From an uncultured Verrucomicrobiales bacterium (GTDB lineage: Bacteria > Verrucomicrobiota > Verrucomicrobiia > Verrucomicrobiales > Akkermansiaceae): a DNA stretch of 32,074 bases. Of the stretch, positions 23,643-31,344 are shown one piece after another. The notes under the pieces were generated by a model. The model saw nothing but the letters and a program-made list of their open reading frames with translations. It did no database searches and was not told the origin of the DNA. The number at the start of each line of letters is the position of its first letter. Within the stretch, counting starts at the first letter, position 1. The stretch lies in assembly GCA_937885815.1 (NCBI GenBank), contig CALABM010000192.1:1-32074 (forward strand). Reading direction: 5' to 3'. The position numbers were made by a program, and so were the translations under genes.

Positions 23643-23671
23643 ATCATACTCCCGAACAGCACATTTGTCAA
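23643..23671 (-). promoter_or_regulatory. Near-consensus sigma-70 promoter, leaderless Sua5 operon
   Basis: On the minus strand, a perfect TTGACA (23671-23666), 17 bp, then TATGAT (23648-23643). Only 6 nt separate the -10 box from the ATG at 23636, so transcription should start at or next to the A of the start codon. Confidence 0.8.
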
Positions 23672-23737
23672 CGACAAACGCTCAGTTCACACCGCACTAC
23701 ACCCTTGAAGGTGCTACAATTGGCGCAAAATCAGCAC

Positions 23738-24247
23738 TCAACGCGCCGCAAATTCTTGAGCTAACTCTATATATCCCCGTGCATGGAGGTAATTCTGCTC
23801 CTCCACTTCCGGGGAAAGTTGCTTCACGACCTTAGCAGGCGAGCCCAGCACAAGGCTATGAGGCGGGATGATGGTATTCTTCGTCACGAGAGCATGAGCG
23901 CCAACAATGGAGCCATGGCCCACCACTGCACCATCCAGCACGATAGCCCCCATACCAATCAGGCATTTATCCTCCACCGTGCAAGCATGCAGAGTAACGC
24001 TGTGCCCCACAGTCACATACTCCCCCACATGGCAACCCAGCGCATAATCCACATGCAAGCAGCAGTTATCCTGCACGTTACTTCCGCGGCCGATGCTGAT
24101 GGGAGCCACATCCCCGCGCACCGTGGCGTTATACCACACGGAAGCCTCCGGTCCCACCTTCACATCTCCTATAATATCTGCACTACCGGCGATGAAAGCT
24201 GGTGCTTCCATCTGCGGACTCTTCCCTCTAAACTGCTCGATTGCCAT
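23738..24247 (-). CDS. Gamma-carbonic anhydrase family protein (YrdA/PaaY-like), 169 aa
   Basis: Left-handed beta-helix protein built of hexapeptide repeats (e.g. IIGDVKVGPEASVWYNATVRGD, VEDKCLIGMGAIVLDGAVVG). The three presumed zinc ligands are His65 (CCLHV), His82 (VGHS) and His87 (TLHAC), spaced as in YrdA/CaiE/PaaY proteins. The family forms trimers; some members hydrate CO2, others act as acyl-CoA thioesterases, and many are inactive, so activity cannot be assigned. Length is typical (about 170-180), with a C-terminal helix (EEQNYLHARGYIELAQEFA) that usually packs on the trimer. It has its own promoter that would give a leaderless mRNA, is transcribed away from the RNase D-like gene, and ends 67 nt upstream of the Sua5 promoter. 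Confidence 0.9.
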   Translation of the reverse strand: MAIEQFRGKSPQMEAPAFIAGSADIIGDVKVGPEASVWYNATVRGDVAPISIGRGSNVQDNCCLHVDYALGCHVGEYVTVGHSVTLHACTVEDKCLIGMGAIVLDGAVVGHGSIVGAHALVTKNTIIPPHSLVLGSPAKVVKQLSPEVEEQNYLHARGYIELAQEFAAR

Positions 24248-24253
24248 ACCGAA

Positions 24254-24282
24254 ACTCTACCACACCGGAATGGGAATGACAA
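24254..24282 (-). promoter_or_regulatory. Sigma-70 promoter of the gamma-CA gene, leaderless layout
   Basis: On the minus strand, TTGTCA (24282-24277), 17 bp, TAGAGT (24259-24254). The -10 box ends 6 nt before the ATG at 24247, so the mRNA should have essentially no 5' leader. Confidence 0.6.
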
Positions 24283-24449
24283 GAAAATCCGTAATCAGCA
24301 GCCGGCATAAAATCAGTCTTCCTGTCCGGCATCTATTCTCCGGAGAGCGAGAACAGACCAAACTCTATAGTATACAGTCCGTAAAAGCAAATAACTCCTC
24401 AATTTACTCTTGCAATTAATGATTAAGTATGATAGCATGCGCCCCGTTC

Positions 24450-25508
24450 ATGATTACTGACTCTCAGGCACTGTTTGAATGGAAGGTACGCGCTATGGCA
24501 CAGCCGAAGGGGCGCACCGTGCTGGATTTGGAAGCTGACAGCATGCACCGCCACCACGAAAAGCTCTGTCTCATCCAGTATGCAGATGAGCAGGGAGTCG
24601 CTATCATTGACCCACTCACTATCGAAGACCTCCGCTCATTCGCCGTCTGGATGGAAGAAGCTGATGTTTGGATGCACGGAGCAGACTATGACATGAACCT
24701 CCTGCAAACAGCCTTCGGAACCCTTCCCCACCTCATTCTGGATACCCAGATTGCAGCCCGCCTGCTCGGCTTCCGCCAGTTCGGCCTTGCAGCACTCGTA
24801 GAACACTTTTTTGATGTAACCCTGAGCAAGAAAAACCAGAAGGCGGACTGGGGACTGCGCCCCATGAGCAAAAGCATGAAGGAATACGCCCAAGGAGACG
24901 TTAAGTACATGCTCCGCATGGCAGACATTCTCGTGGAACGCCTGAAGAATGCCGGACGTTATGAATGGTTCATTGAAAGCTGCGAACTGCAAATGCAGAA
25001 GGGCCGCGAACGTCACCTTGCAGCGGATACGGATCCGTGGCGCATCAAGGGCAGCGGCAATCTCGAGGCACGAGGCCTTGCGGCACTGCGCGAGCTCTGG
25101 AACTGGCGTAATGATGAAGCCTCCATGTGGGACCGCCCCGCGTTCATGGTATGCTCCAATGATGAGCTCATCCGCTGGAGCTACACACTGCAGGAGTTCC
25201 GCAGCGTACACACCCCGCACTACTTCCACGCCCACCGCGCCACCCGCTTCCGCCGCGCGATTGAGCGCTTCCAGCTGCTGGACGAAAGCGAGTACCCCCA
25301 GCCGCCCAAGCGCACCCGCCACGAGACAGACCCCGAGTTTGAAGAGCGCTTAGAGCACTGGCAGAAGCGCCGCAACGCCTTGGCTGAGACTCTCAATCTG
25401 GAGCCCTGCATCATTGCTACCCGCAGCCAGCTGGAATCCATAGCCAATGATTACGAGCGCGGCATGAGCAAGCTCATGAACTGGCAGCGGCAGCTGCTGG
25501 AACACTGA
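24450..25508 (+). CDS. Ribonuclease D-like 3'-5' exonuclease with HRDC domain, 352 aa
   Basis: A DEDDy exonuclease of the RNase D type, which trims 3' ends of tRNA precursors and other RNAs. The three exonuclease motifs are visible: ExoI in VLDLEADSMHRHH, ExoII in MHGADYDMNLLQTAF, and ExoIII in KEYAQGDVKYMLRMAD with the Tyr and Asp. They are followed by a C-terminal helical region with an HRDC-like part (ARGLAALRELWNWRNDEA) that would bind RNA. Length is close to RNase D (about 370). The start ATG 24450 (MITDSQALFEW) matches the family; an earlier in-frame ATG at 24429 adds MIACAPF and lies on a TATGAT sequence that might be a -10 box. No Shine-Dalgarno sequence is evident for either. A clear -35 box at proper spacing was not found. 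Transcribed divergently from the gamma-CA gene. Confidence 0.9.
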   Translation: MITDSQALFEWKVRAMAQPKGRTVLDLEADSMHRHHEKLCLIQYADEQGVAIIDPLTIEDLRSFAVWMEEADVWMHGADYDMNLLQTAFGTLPHLILDTQIAARLLGFRQFGLAALVEHFFDVTLSKKNQKADWGLRPMSKSMKEYAQGDVKYMLRMADILVERLKNAGRYEWFIESCELQMQKGRERHLAADTDPWRIKGSGNLEARGLAALRELWNWRNDEASMWDRPAFMVCSNDELIRWSYTLQEFRSVHTPHYFHAHRATRFRRAIERFQLLDESEYPQPPKRTRHETDPEFEERLEHWQKRRNALAETLNLEPCIIATRSQLESIANDYERGMSKLMNWQRQLLEH

Positions 25509-25556
25509 TTCCCCCTCCAAGTGCGTAAAAAATTAGCCTTGTGACCCGATTTTATC

Positions 25557-25585
25557 TTGAAAGACGAAGGATGAACGGGTAGAAT
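25557..25585 (+). promoter_or_regulatory. Sigma-70 promoter of nagA
   Basis: TTGAAA (25557-25562), 17 bp, TAGAAT (25580-25585). Transcription would start near 25592, leaving a leader of about 46 nt. An AGGAGG-type sequence in the leader is about 25 nt from the ATG, too far for normal ribosome binding. Confidence 0.7.
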
Positions 25586-25637
25586 ACAGGCAGGAAACAG
25601 GAGGCGTACTGACGCGCCCCCTCACGTTACGCACACC

Positions 25638-26780
25638 ATGAAAACGCTCATCACTAATGCACGCATCATCTCCCCCGGCGTAGACATCGCGGGTGGATCC
25701 GTACTCATTGACGGCAAGAAGATTGCCGCTGTTCTCATGCCCGGTGAGACTGCCGAGGCTGATAAGACCATCGATGCCGGCGGCGCCATGCTCATGCCCG
25801 GCTTTATCGACATCCACTCCCACGGTGCCGGCGGCTGCGATACCTGCGACTGCAAGGTAGAGAGCATCCGCACCATCGCAGACTGCAAGATGAAGGAAGG
25901 TGTGACCACTTGGCTGCCCACCACCCTGACACTCGGCACCAACACGCTGGCCGATGTATGCCGCGTGGTGAAGGAATATGCCGAGAGCCCGAATGGCTCC
26001 AAGACCCCCGGCGTACACTTGGAAGGGCCCTACATCAATCCCAAGCAGTGCGGCGCTCAGAATCCCGCCTTCGTACGCCCCGCAGACTTCGAAGAAGTCA
26101 GCATGCTTAATGATATCTACCCCGTGCTCTACATCTCCATGGCTCCCGAGATGCCCGGCGCTGTAGACTTCATCGCCAAGGCAAGCGCCATCGGCATCAC
26201 CTGCTCTGCCGGCCACTCCGCCGCCAGCTATGCAGACTTCAAGAAGGCTAAGGCCGCCGGCCTGAAGCACCTCACCCACTTCTGTAACCAGATGAGCCCC
26301 CAGCACCACCGCGAAATCGGCCTCGTAGGCTCCGGCATGCTGGATAAGGACGTGAAGATTGAAATCATCTGCGACAAGATTCACCTGTGCGAGGACATGC
26401 TGAACCTCACCTTCACCAACAAGGACATCTCTCAGCTGATTATGATTACGGACTCCTTGGCCTGCTCTTGGATGCCCGATGGTCCCGGCCAGCTGGGCGG
26501 CCTGCCCATCATCGTGAAGGGCGGCGTAGCTCGTCTGGAGAGCGGCAACCTGGCCGGCTCCACCCTGCGCTTTGCCAAGGGCCTGAAGAACGTACAGGAA
26601 ATTACCGGCAAGCCCCTCAGCGAGCTAGTGAAGGCCACCTCTTGGAACGCAGCTCAGTCACTGGGCCTGTACGACTTGGGCAAGGTTGCTCCCGGCTACA
26701 CCGCCGACCTCGTGCTGCTGGACGCCGAGTACGACACCGTAATGACCATCATTGACGGTGAAGTACGCTACACAGCATAA
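25638..26780 (+). CDS. nagA: N-acetylglucosamine-6-phosphate deacetylase, 380 aa
   Basis: Hydrolyses GlcNAc-6-phosphate to glucosamine-6-phosphate and acetate in the cytoplasm, the first committed step of amino-sugar use and of peptidoglycan recycling. An amidohydrolase fold with the expected metal and catalytic residues in order: MPGFIDIHSHGAGG (HxH), GVHLEGPYINPKQ (metal Glu), TCSAGHSAASY (His), LTHFCNQMSP (His) and MITDSLACS (catalytic Asp). The C-terminal GYTADLVLLDAEYD strand completes the composite beta sandwich. Length fits the family. ATG 25638 follows a good promoter. A hairpin without a T tract follows the stop. With the sulfatase at the window edge, it suits growth on host mucin glycans; that link is inferred. 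Confidence 0.95.
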   Translation: MKTLITNARIISPGVDIAGGSVLIDGKKIAAVLMPGETAEADKTIDAGGAMLMPGFIDIHSHGAGGCDTCDCKVESIRTIADCKMKEGVTTWLPTTLTLGTNTLADVCRVVKEYAESPNGSKTPGVHLEGPYINPKQCGAQNPAFVRPADFEEVSMLNDIYPVLYISMAPEMPGAVDFIAKASAIGITCSAGHSAASYADFKKAKAAGLKHLTHFCNQMSPQHHREIGLVGSGMLDKDVKIEIICDKIHLCEDMLNLTFTNKDISQLIMITDSLACSWMPDGPGQLGGLPIIVKGGVARLESGNLAGSTLRFAKGLKNVQEITGKPLSELVKATSWNAAQSLGLYDLGKVAPGYTADLVLLDAEYDTVMTIIDGEVRYTA

Positions 26781-26802
26781 GCCCATCGCACCAGTATTTC
26801 CG

Positions 26803-26838
26803 GCCCCCGGTAGCAACAAACACCTGTTACCGGGGGCC
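26803..26838 (+). terminator. GC-rich hairpin after nagA
   Basis: A perfect 11-bp stem, GGCCCCCGGTA (26803-26813) with its complement (26828-26838), 22 nt after the nagA stop. No T run follows, so it may terminate inefficiently or protect the mRNA 3' end. Confidence 0.6.
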
Positions 26839-26878
26839 ACCCACAAAACAAAACCGCTCTTCTCCAGCCACTGCCGCC

Positions 26879-27637
26879 ATGCTCATCTCCCCCTTAGCTG
26901 CGAAATTGTGTGCCGCCCGCGGCATTAACCCCGCCACCCTCAGCGGCTCCGGCCCTCGTGGCAGAATCATGGCGGCTGATGTACTCACAGCCGGCTGCGC
27001 GCCACAGAAACGCGGTGGCACCATTCTGGCAGACCCCGCCTCCCAGCCCACCCGCGAAGCTAAGGATGGCTATTATATTTATGATGACGAGGTGGATATG
27101 AGCGCGCTTGTCGCCATCAGCATGCCCATCGCTGTCCAGTGCGAAAAACTGCTGGAAAACCGCTATTCTCTCTTTGACTATATTATCAGGGCGGCAGTAA
27201 AAGCCTGCACCACCTGCCCCTCATGGCTGGACCCCTCCGGCAAAATTGACGTTATGCTCTTTGAGCACAAAGGCAGCATGGTTACCGCCATTGAAAATGC
27301 CCAGAACAAGAGCATTTACCGCATAGCTAAGGAAACAGCCTCGCCTCAACCGGTACCAGAAAACTTTGCGCCCCACATCATCGTGTGTGACGCCCACACT
27401 TCACGTGAACAAGTGGCAGCCCGACTTCAGTCAGGAAATCGTCCCGGCTTTGCCATGCTTGCACGCGGCAGCCGTGAAAAAGACGCCATCCGAGCCGGTG
27501 CCGATGAGAAGTACAAAAACACCCTCTCATACACCTTCTATGCAGCCGCCACTCTGCCGGAGCAGGAAGCCAACCGCATCGCCGCGGCGCTGCGTGCCCT
27601 GCTGTATAACCCGGTCAGACTGCTGCTACTCTCTTAA
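26879..27637 (+). CDS. Dihydrolipoamide acyltransferase-like protein without lipoyl domain or catalytic motif, 252 aa
   Basis: The N-terminus is a clean peripheral-subunit-binding domain (residues 3-37): ISPLAAKLCAARGINPATL, then GSGPRGRIMAADV, the segment by which E2 chains of 2-oxoacid dehydrogenase complexes hold E3 or E1. The rest is collinear with the E2 acyltransferase domain, including YIIRAAVKACTT, a region around 162-196 in place of the usual FTVTNLG...P segment, and an ending like E2 (ALRALLYNPVRLLLL). However, the catalytic HRxxDG motif is replaced by YTFYAAATL (218-226), and no lipoyl domain precedes the binding domain. It should therefore be catalytically inactive, comparable in principle to the E3-binding protein of eukaryotes. 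The start ATG 26879 lies directly before the domain. No other complex subunit is in the window. Divergence, not frameshift, explains the loss, as the frame is intact. Confidence 0.78.
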   Translation: MLISPLAAKLCAARGINPATLSGSGPRGRIMAADVLTAGCAPQKRGGTILADPASQPTREAKDGYYIYDDEVDMSALVAISMPIAVQCEKLLENRYSLFDYIIRAAVKACTTCPSWLDPSGKIDVMLFEHKGSMVTAIENAQNKSIYRIAKETASPQPVPENFAPHIIVCDAHTSREQVAARLQSGNRPGFAMLARGSREKDAIRAGADEKYKNTLSYTFYAAATLPEQEANRIAAALRALLYNPVRLLLLS

Positions 27638-27695
27638 TATTGACCATTTCTGACCTGTTTTTCAAGGAAAGAGAGAAGAAAATACAGGAATCTCA

Positions 27696-27724
27696 TTGAC
27701 TTCACGCCGGACTTACGGCATAAT
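27696..27724 (+). promoter_or_regulatory. Sigma-70 promoter of the kdsA-lpt operon
   Basis: TTGACT (27696-27701), 17 bp, CATAAT (27719-27724). Transcription would start near 27731, about 22 nt before the kdsA ATG. All four downstream genes overlap or nearly touch, so this promoter may serve the whole group. Confidence 0.75.
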
Positions 27725-27752
27725 ATACGCATCATTAAACACACTTTTACTC

Positions 27753-28571
27753 ATGTCCTTCCTCATTCAGAACGTAGAAATCGGCGGCAAGGCTCCCTTC
27801 TATCTGCTCGGGCCCTGCTCTCTTGAGAACGAAGAATTCGCTTGGCAGATGGCTCGCAGCATTAAGGAAATCTGCACCCGCATGGGCGTTCCCTTCATCT
27901 TTAAGGCCTCCTATGACAAGGCCAACCGCACCAACGTGAAGAGCTTCCGTGGCCTCGGCATCGCTGAAGGCTGCCGCATTCTTTCCGAAATCGGCAAGGA
28001 GCTGCAGATTCCCGTAGTAACGGACGTGCACACTGAAGAACAGGCTGAATACGCCGCTCAGTATGTAGACCTGCTGCAGATTCCTGCTTTCCTGTGCCGC
28101 CAGAGTGACCTACTGGAAGCCTGCGCTAAGACCGGCCGCCCCGTAAACATCAAGAAAGGCCAGTTCCTCGCACCGTGGGATTGCAAGAACATTTGCGAAA
28201 AGATGCACGCCTTCGGCTGTGATAAGTTCATGCTCTGCGAGCGCGGTACCACCTTCGGTTACAACAATCTTGTGGTGGATATGCGCGGCATGTACTGGAT
28301 GCGCCAGTTCGGCTGCCCCGTAGTATTTGACGCAACTCACTCCGTACAGCGCCCCGGCGGCCTCGGCGGTGCCACAGGTGGCGACCGCGAGCTGGCTCCC
28401 GTGCTGGCAAACGCAGCCATGGCTGCCGGTATCGATGGCGTCTTCATGGAAGTACACAGCGACCCTGACAACGCCATGTCCGACGGTCCGAACCAGGTTC
28501 GCCTGGATGATCTGGAGCGCGTGCTGACCAATATGCAGCTCGTGCGTAAGGCATACGACCAGATGTCCTGA
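27753..28571 (+). CDS. kdsA: 3-deoxy-8-phosphooctulonate synthase, 272 aa
   Basis: Condenses phosphoenolpyruvate with arabinose-5-phosphate to give Kdo-8-phosphate, the first step towards the inner-core sugar of LPS. Motifs: YLLGPCSLENEE (with Cys22), FIFKASYDKANRT, VVTDVHTEEQ, NIKKGQFLAPW, MLCERGTTFGYNN, VVFDATHSVQRPGG and FMEVHSDPDNA. Cys22, in the position where E. coli has Asn, marks the metal-dependent class of the enzyme. The frame extends back to 27696, but ATG 27753 (MSFLIQNVEIGG) is the natural start, 29 nt after the -10 box. The stop TGA overlaps the next ATG by one base (TGATG), so translation should be coupled to the LptC-like gene. Confidence 0.97.
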   Translation: MSFLIQNVEIGGKAPFYLLGPCSLENEEFAWQMARSIKEICTRMGVPFIFKASYDKANRTNVKSFRGLGIAEGCRILSEIGKELQIPVVTDVHTEEQAEYAAQYVDLLQIPAFLCRQSDLLEACAKTGRPVNIKKGQFLAPWDCKNICEKMHAFGCDKFMLCERGTTFGYNNLVVDMRGMYWMRQFGCPVVFDATHSVQRPGGLGGATGGDRELAPVLANAAMAAGIDGVFMEVHSDPDNAMSDGPNQVRLDDLERVLTNMQLVRKAYDQMS

Positions 28572-29047
28572 TGAAGCGCTGCCTTATCACACTCTGCGCC
28601 CTTACGGCACTTACCTCCACAGCTGTGGGGGAAGTGCCGGTGGATGATTTAGTTGGAAATGAGTTCCCCGGCCTGCAGCTACTGCCTCCTGGCAGTAAGG
28701 TGCGGGGCATTTCCCTGCCACGTTATGAAAATCACCGTGTGTCAGCCCTGCTAATGACAGAGCTGCTGGAAATTCTCACTCGCGCAGAAATCAGACTCAC
28801 CGGCATTCGCGCTCAGCTCTATGCAGAAAACGGCGAAATCACCACAGTAATCTGCCCACAGGCTGATTATGATTTCAGCAAATCGGCCGTAACAACAACA
28901 GACAGCGCAGAGGTGGACAGCACCCGATTCACGGCTCGTGGTGCGGGCGTCATTTTCAGCACAAAATCAAATATGGGTATTCTGCGAGGGCCAGTTCGCA
29001 CCACCGTGAATAACTCAGCACTCAACCGAAGAAACGGGGAAAGATGA
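28571..29047 (+). CDS. LptC-like periplasmic protein of LPS export, 158 aa
   Basis: The N-terminus MKRCLITLCALTALTSTAVG is a signal peptide or uncleaved anchor. Beyond it the protein is short and beta-rich, with KVRGISLPRYENHRVSALLM, an AEIRLTGIRAQLY segment, and TRFTARGAGVIFSTKSNMGILRGPVRT, which fits the end of the LptC/OstA-type beta-jellyroll. LptC links the inner-membrane LptB2FG transporter to the LptA bridge. The assignment rests mainly on position, between kdsA and an LptA-like gene with lptB following (the same order as in many proteobacteria), and weakly on sequence. It overlaps kdsA by 1 nt and the next gene by 4 nt (ATGA). It could instead be an OstA-like accessory protein specific to the phylum. 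Confidence 0.55.
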   Translation: MKRCLITLCALTALTSTAVGEVPVDDLVGNEFPGLQLLPPGSKVRGISLPRYENHRVSALLMTELLEILTRAEIRLTGIRAQLYAENGEITTVICPQADYDFSKSAVTTTDSAEVDSTRFTARGAGVIFSTKSNMGILRGPVRTTVNNSALNRRNGER

Positions 29048-31323
29048 AACCTCTGCTCGCAGTCTTATGCCTACTGGCTGCCGTGTCAGCCCCTGCAGCC
29101 ACCCCTCCGGAACTGCAGCAAGCCATGGCGGAACGCATGCAGACTCTCGAAGAGCTGCAGCTTAACAGAAAAGCGACCGATGAAGCCATCATCAGCCTTC
29201 TTGGAGCTCTACCGCCCCCTGCCGAGAAGCCGGACACATCCATGCCAGAACAAAGCGGCACGGATACCGTGGCGGTCGCGGATAGCGGCATGCTCTTTGA
29301 CGCGAACAACTCCCGCTTGGTGTACCTGAACAACGTCCGCGTGGCAGATTCTCGCTTGGAGCTGCGTTGCTCGGCTCGGCTTTACATCCAGTTTCCCCAG
29401 CGCTCAAAAACAGAAACAACGGCAAGAGCGCCTCAAACTAGCTCTCCCCAGCAACCGGCGTCACAACCCGTGCAGGAAGAAGAGCCAGAGCATACCGTCA
29501 TTCTGACGGGAAATCAGGGAGAGCCGGTCTGCATCCAAGCGGACACGGCCATAGTGGACGCCATCAAAAACCTGATATACATTGAAGCCGCCAACGAAAG
29601 CGCTTCACGTCTCTCCATCACCCGCGAAGACTCCCATCTTCTCCTCACATCCGCTCAGGACACACCGGCCGCCATCTTGGCTGATACGAATGGAGACATT
29701 CTTTTCCGCGCCAATCTCATTGACATGCAATGGGTGAACACCGATGGTCAGCGCTGCACGCTGATTAACCGGCACGGCATGGCCTATTACCGGGCTGAAA
29801 CTCGCACACTCCACTTTACCGGCCACACCAACCTTAGCACGCCGGACGGCACCATATCCGCCGATGACAGTCTGGAGCTGAAGCTCGTGGTGAAGCAGAA
29901 CGCAACAAGCTCGGACTTCATGCCGCAATTTACCAGCATGACGATTGAGGGGGTAGAATCCGGCTCGGCGCGCGGAAAGGTGGTAATGACCCGTCCCGCG
30001 ATTGATGGTCGCCCGGCTTCAGAAGTTCATGGTGATGAGCTCACCTATGACGGAGCCACAGGAGAAGTCAATGTCAGCGGCGAAGAAACGTCTCTCGTAT
30101 ATGGTGAGCAAAAGCTCTGCACAAATGGTTTCCTGAAACTGGCAAGCAACGGCGATATTATCCTGCAAGGTGACGCCATTCACGGCGTATACGCTCGCCC
30201 CGGCGCAGAGGAAGAGGACGCAGCCCTCCCGGGCACATTCAGCACCTCTGGCCTCATCACATTCACAGCAGCCACGCATACAATCAGCCTGCCGAACGGT
30301 CTCACTGCGGAGGACGAGCTCAGCAAAGTCAACGCCCGTGGCCAAGTGGATATTCTCCTCCAGCCGGATGCTGAATCCACTGCACCGCAACAGGAGAAAA
30401 CAGGCATGCTGAATCTGGCCATAGCTGGCCACAAAGATATCGCCGGAATCCGCGCAACAGGCGGACTCAGCATACAGCATCGCACCAGCAATCAGGAGGA
30501 AGGCCTTTCCATTACCGCGGATGAAGCGGATATCAATCTCCTGACAGCAGAAGCCACCCTTACAGCAGCAGCCGGTAATACAGCGGAACTGCGTTACAAC
30601 GGTCACAGACTCGCGGCCACCTCTGCAAATGAAACGGCCACCCTTAATCTTGCCACAAATGGTGATTTAACCATGCTGGGTGAGCAGCTCACCGTAGAGC
30701 TCCCGGGCAAACAGGCTCCCACCATTGCCACATGTACGGAAACGCTCACACTGAACCGAGAAGCTGGCAAAATACACCTCGGGCCGCGCGCTCGGATGAC
30801 TGCCGATAGCGGTAGACTTTCCGCAAATGGAGAACTGGCTCTTTCTCTCTATCCCGGTCCGGAGGAGAAGAACCGTCCCGCCATGGAGCGTTACCCCCAC
30901 CTCGTTTTCAATTATGCTGGCCTGAGAATGGCTGATACCCCGAGGGGTGGCACCATTCAGACCCCGCAGGGCTCCATGCAGTGTACTGGCCCCATTCACG
31001 TGGAATTACTCCCGCCAGATACCCATCAGAACAATGAGATGGCAGGGGTACGTATCGCCACGGCTGAAGGTAATGTGGCCATTGCTGGCAGAGATAGCTC
31101 CGGCCGCATGCTGAGAGCCACCGGCGACAGGCTCAATATCGATGGTGCCACCGGTACCAAGACACTCAGCGGAGACCGCGTCACCCTGCAAGACGCTCGC
31201 AACACTCACATCGCCTCAGGCGGTGGAGCTCGTGTAGTGGTGGATCGGAACAATAATGTGCGTATCAGCGGCGCGCGGCAAAGCACCTCTGCCACACGCG
31301 TCCGTGACCAGATTGATAAATAA
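29044..31323 (+). CDS. Very large LptA/OstA-like periplasmic protein, 759 aa
   Basis: Signal peptide MKPLLAVLCLLAAVSAPAA, then a helical segment (22-55), then repeating beta-jellyroll-type sequence. The clearest OstA-like stretch is DSGMLFDANNSRLVYLNNVRV (about 80-100), repeated in character at ISADDSLELKLV, EVHGDELTYDGATGEVNVSG (about 335) and later GNVAIAGRDSSGRMLRATGDRLNIDGATGTKTLSGD. A Gln/Pro/Glu-rich linker (128-150) separates the first part. E. coli LptA has about 185 residues, so this protein is some four times longer; it has no C-terminal LptD barrel. It should bind lipid A in a long groove and bridge the periplasm. The start ATG 29044 overlaps the LptC-like stop and has a GGGGAAAG site just upstream. 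lptB follows after 21 nt. Role inferred from fold and context. Confidence 0.75.
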   Translation: MKPLLAVLCLLAAVSAPAATPPELQQAMAERMQTLEELQLNRKATDEAIISLLGALPPPAEKPDTSMPEQSGTDTVAVADSGMLFDANNSRLVYLNNVRVADSRLELRCSARLYIQFPQRSKTETTARAPQTSSPQQPASQPVQEEEPEHTVILTGNQGEPVCIQADTAIVDAIKNLIYIEAANESASRLSITREDSHLLLTSAQDTPAAILADTNGDILFRANLIDMQWVNTDGQRCTLINRHGMAYYRAETRTLHFTGHTNLSTPDGTISADDSLELKLVVKQNATSSDFMPQFTSMTIEGVESGSARGKVVMTRPAIDGRPASEVHGDELTYDGATGEVNVSGEETSLVYGEQKLCTNGFLKLASNGDIILQGDAIHGVYARPGAEEEDAALPGTFSTSGLITFTAATHTISLPNGLTAEDELSKVNARGQVDILLQPDAESTAPQQEKTGMLNLAIAGHKDIAGIRATGGLSIQHRTSNQEEGLSITADEADINLLTAEATLTAAAGNTAELRYNGHRLAATSANETATLNLATNGDLTMLGEQLTVELPGKQAPTIATCTETLTLNREAGKIHLGPRARMTADSGRLSANGELALSLYPGPEEKNRPAMERYPHLVFNYAGLRMADTPRGGTIQTPQGSMQCTGPIHVELLPPDTHQNNEMAGVRIATAEGNVAIAGRDSSGRMLRATGDRLNIDGATGTKTLSGDRVTLQDARNTHIASGGGARVVVDRNNNVRISGARQSTSATRVRDQIDK

Positions 31324-31344
31324 AACGACTGATAACTTTTTTCT

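Noticed and set aside
22392..23708. 438-codon open frame on the plus strand opposite Sua5
   Set aside because: Antisense to a clear gene, His/Arg/Gln-rich composition without domain signal; a codon-bias artefact.
24410..24433. TTGCAA and TATGAT as a promoter of the RNase D-like gene
   Set aside because: The spacer is only 12 bp, and the -10 overlaps the earlier ATG; no well-spaced alternative -35 was found.
25533..26384. 283-codon open frame on the minus strand opposite nagA
   Set aside because: Antisense to nagA, which has all catalytic motifs; no independent signals for this frame.
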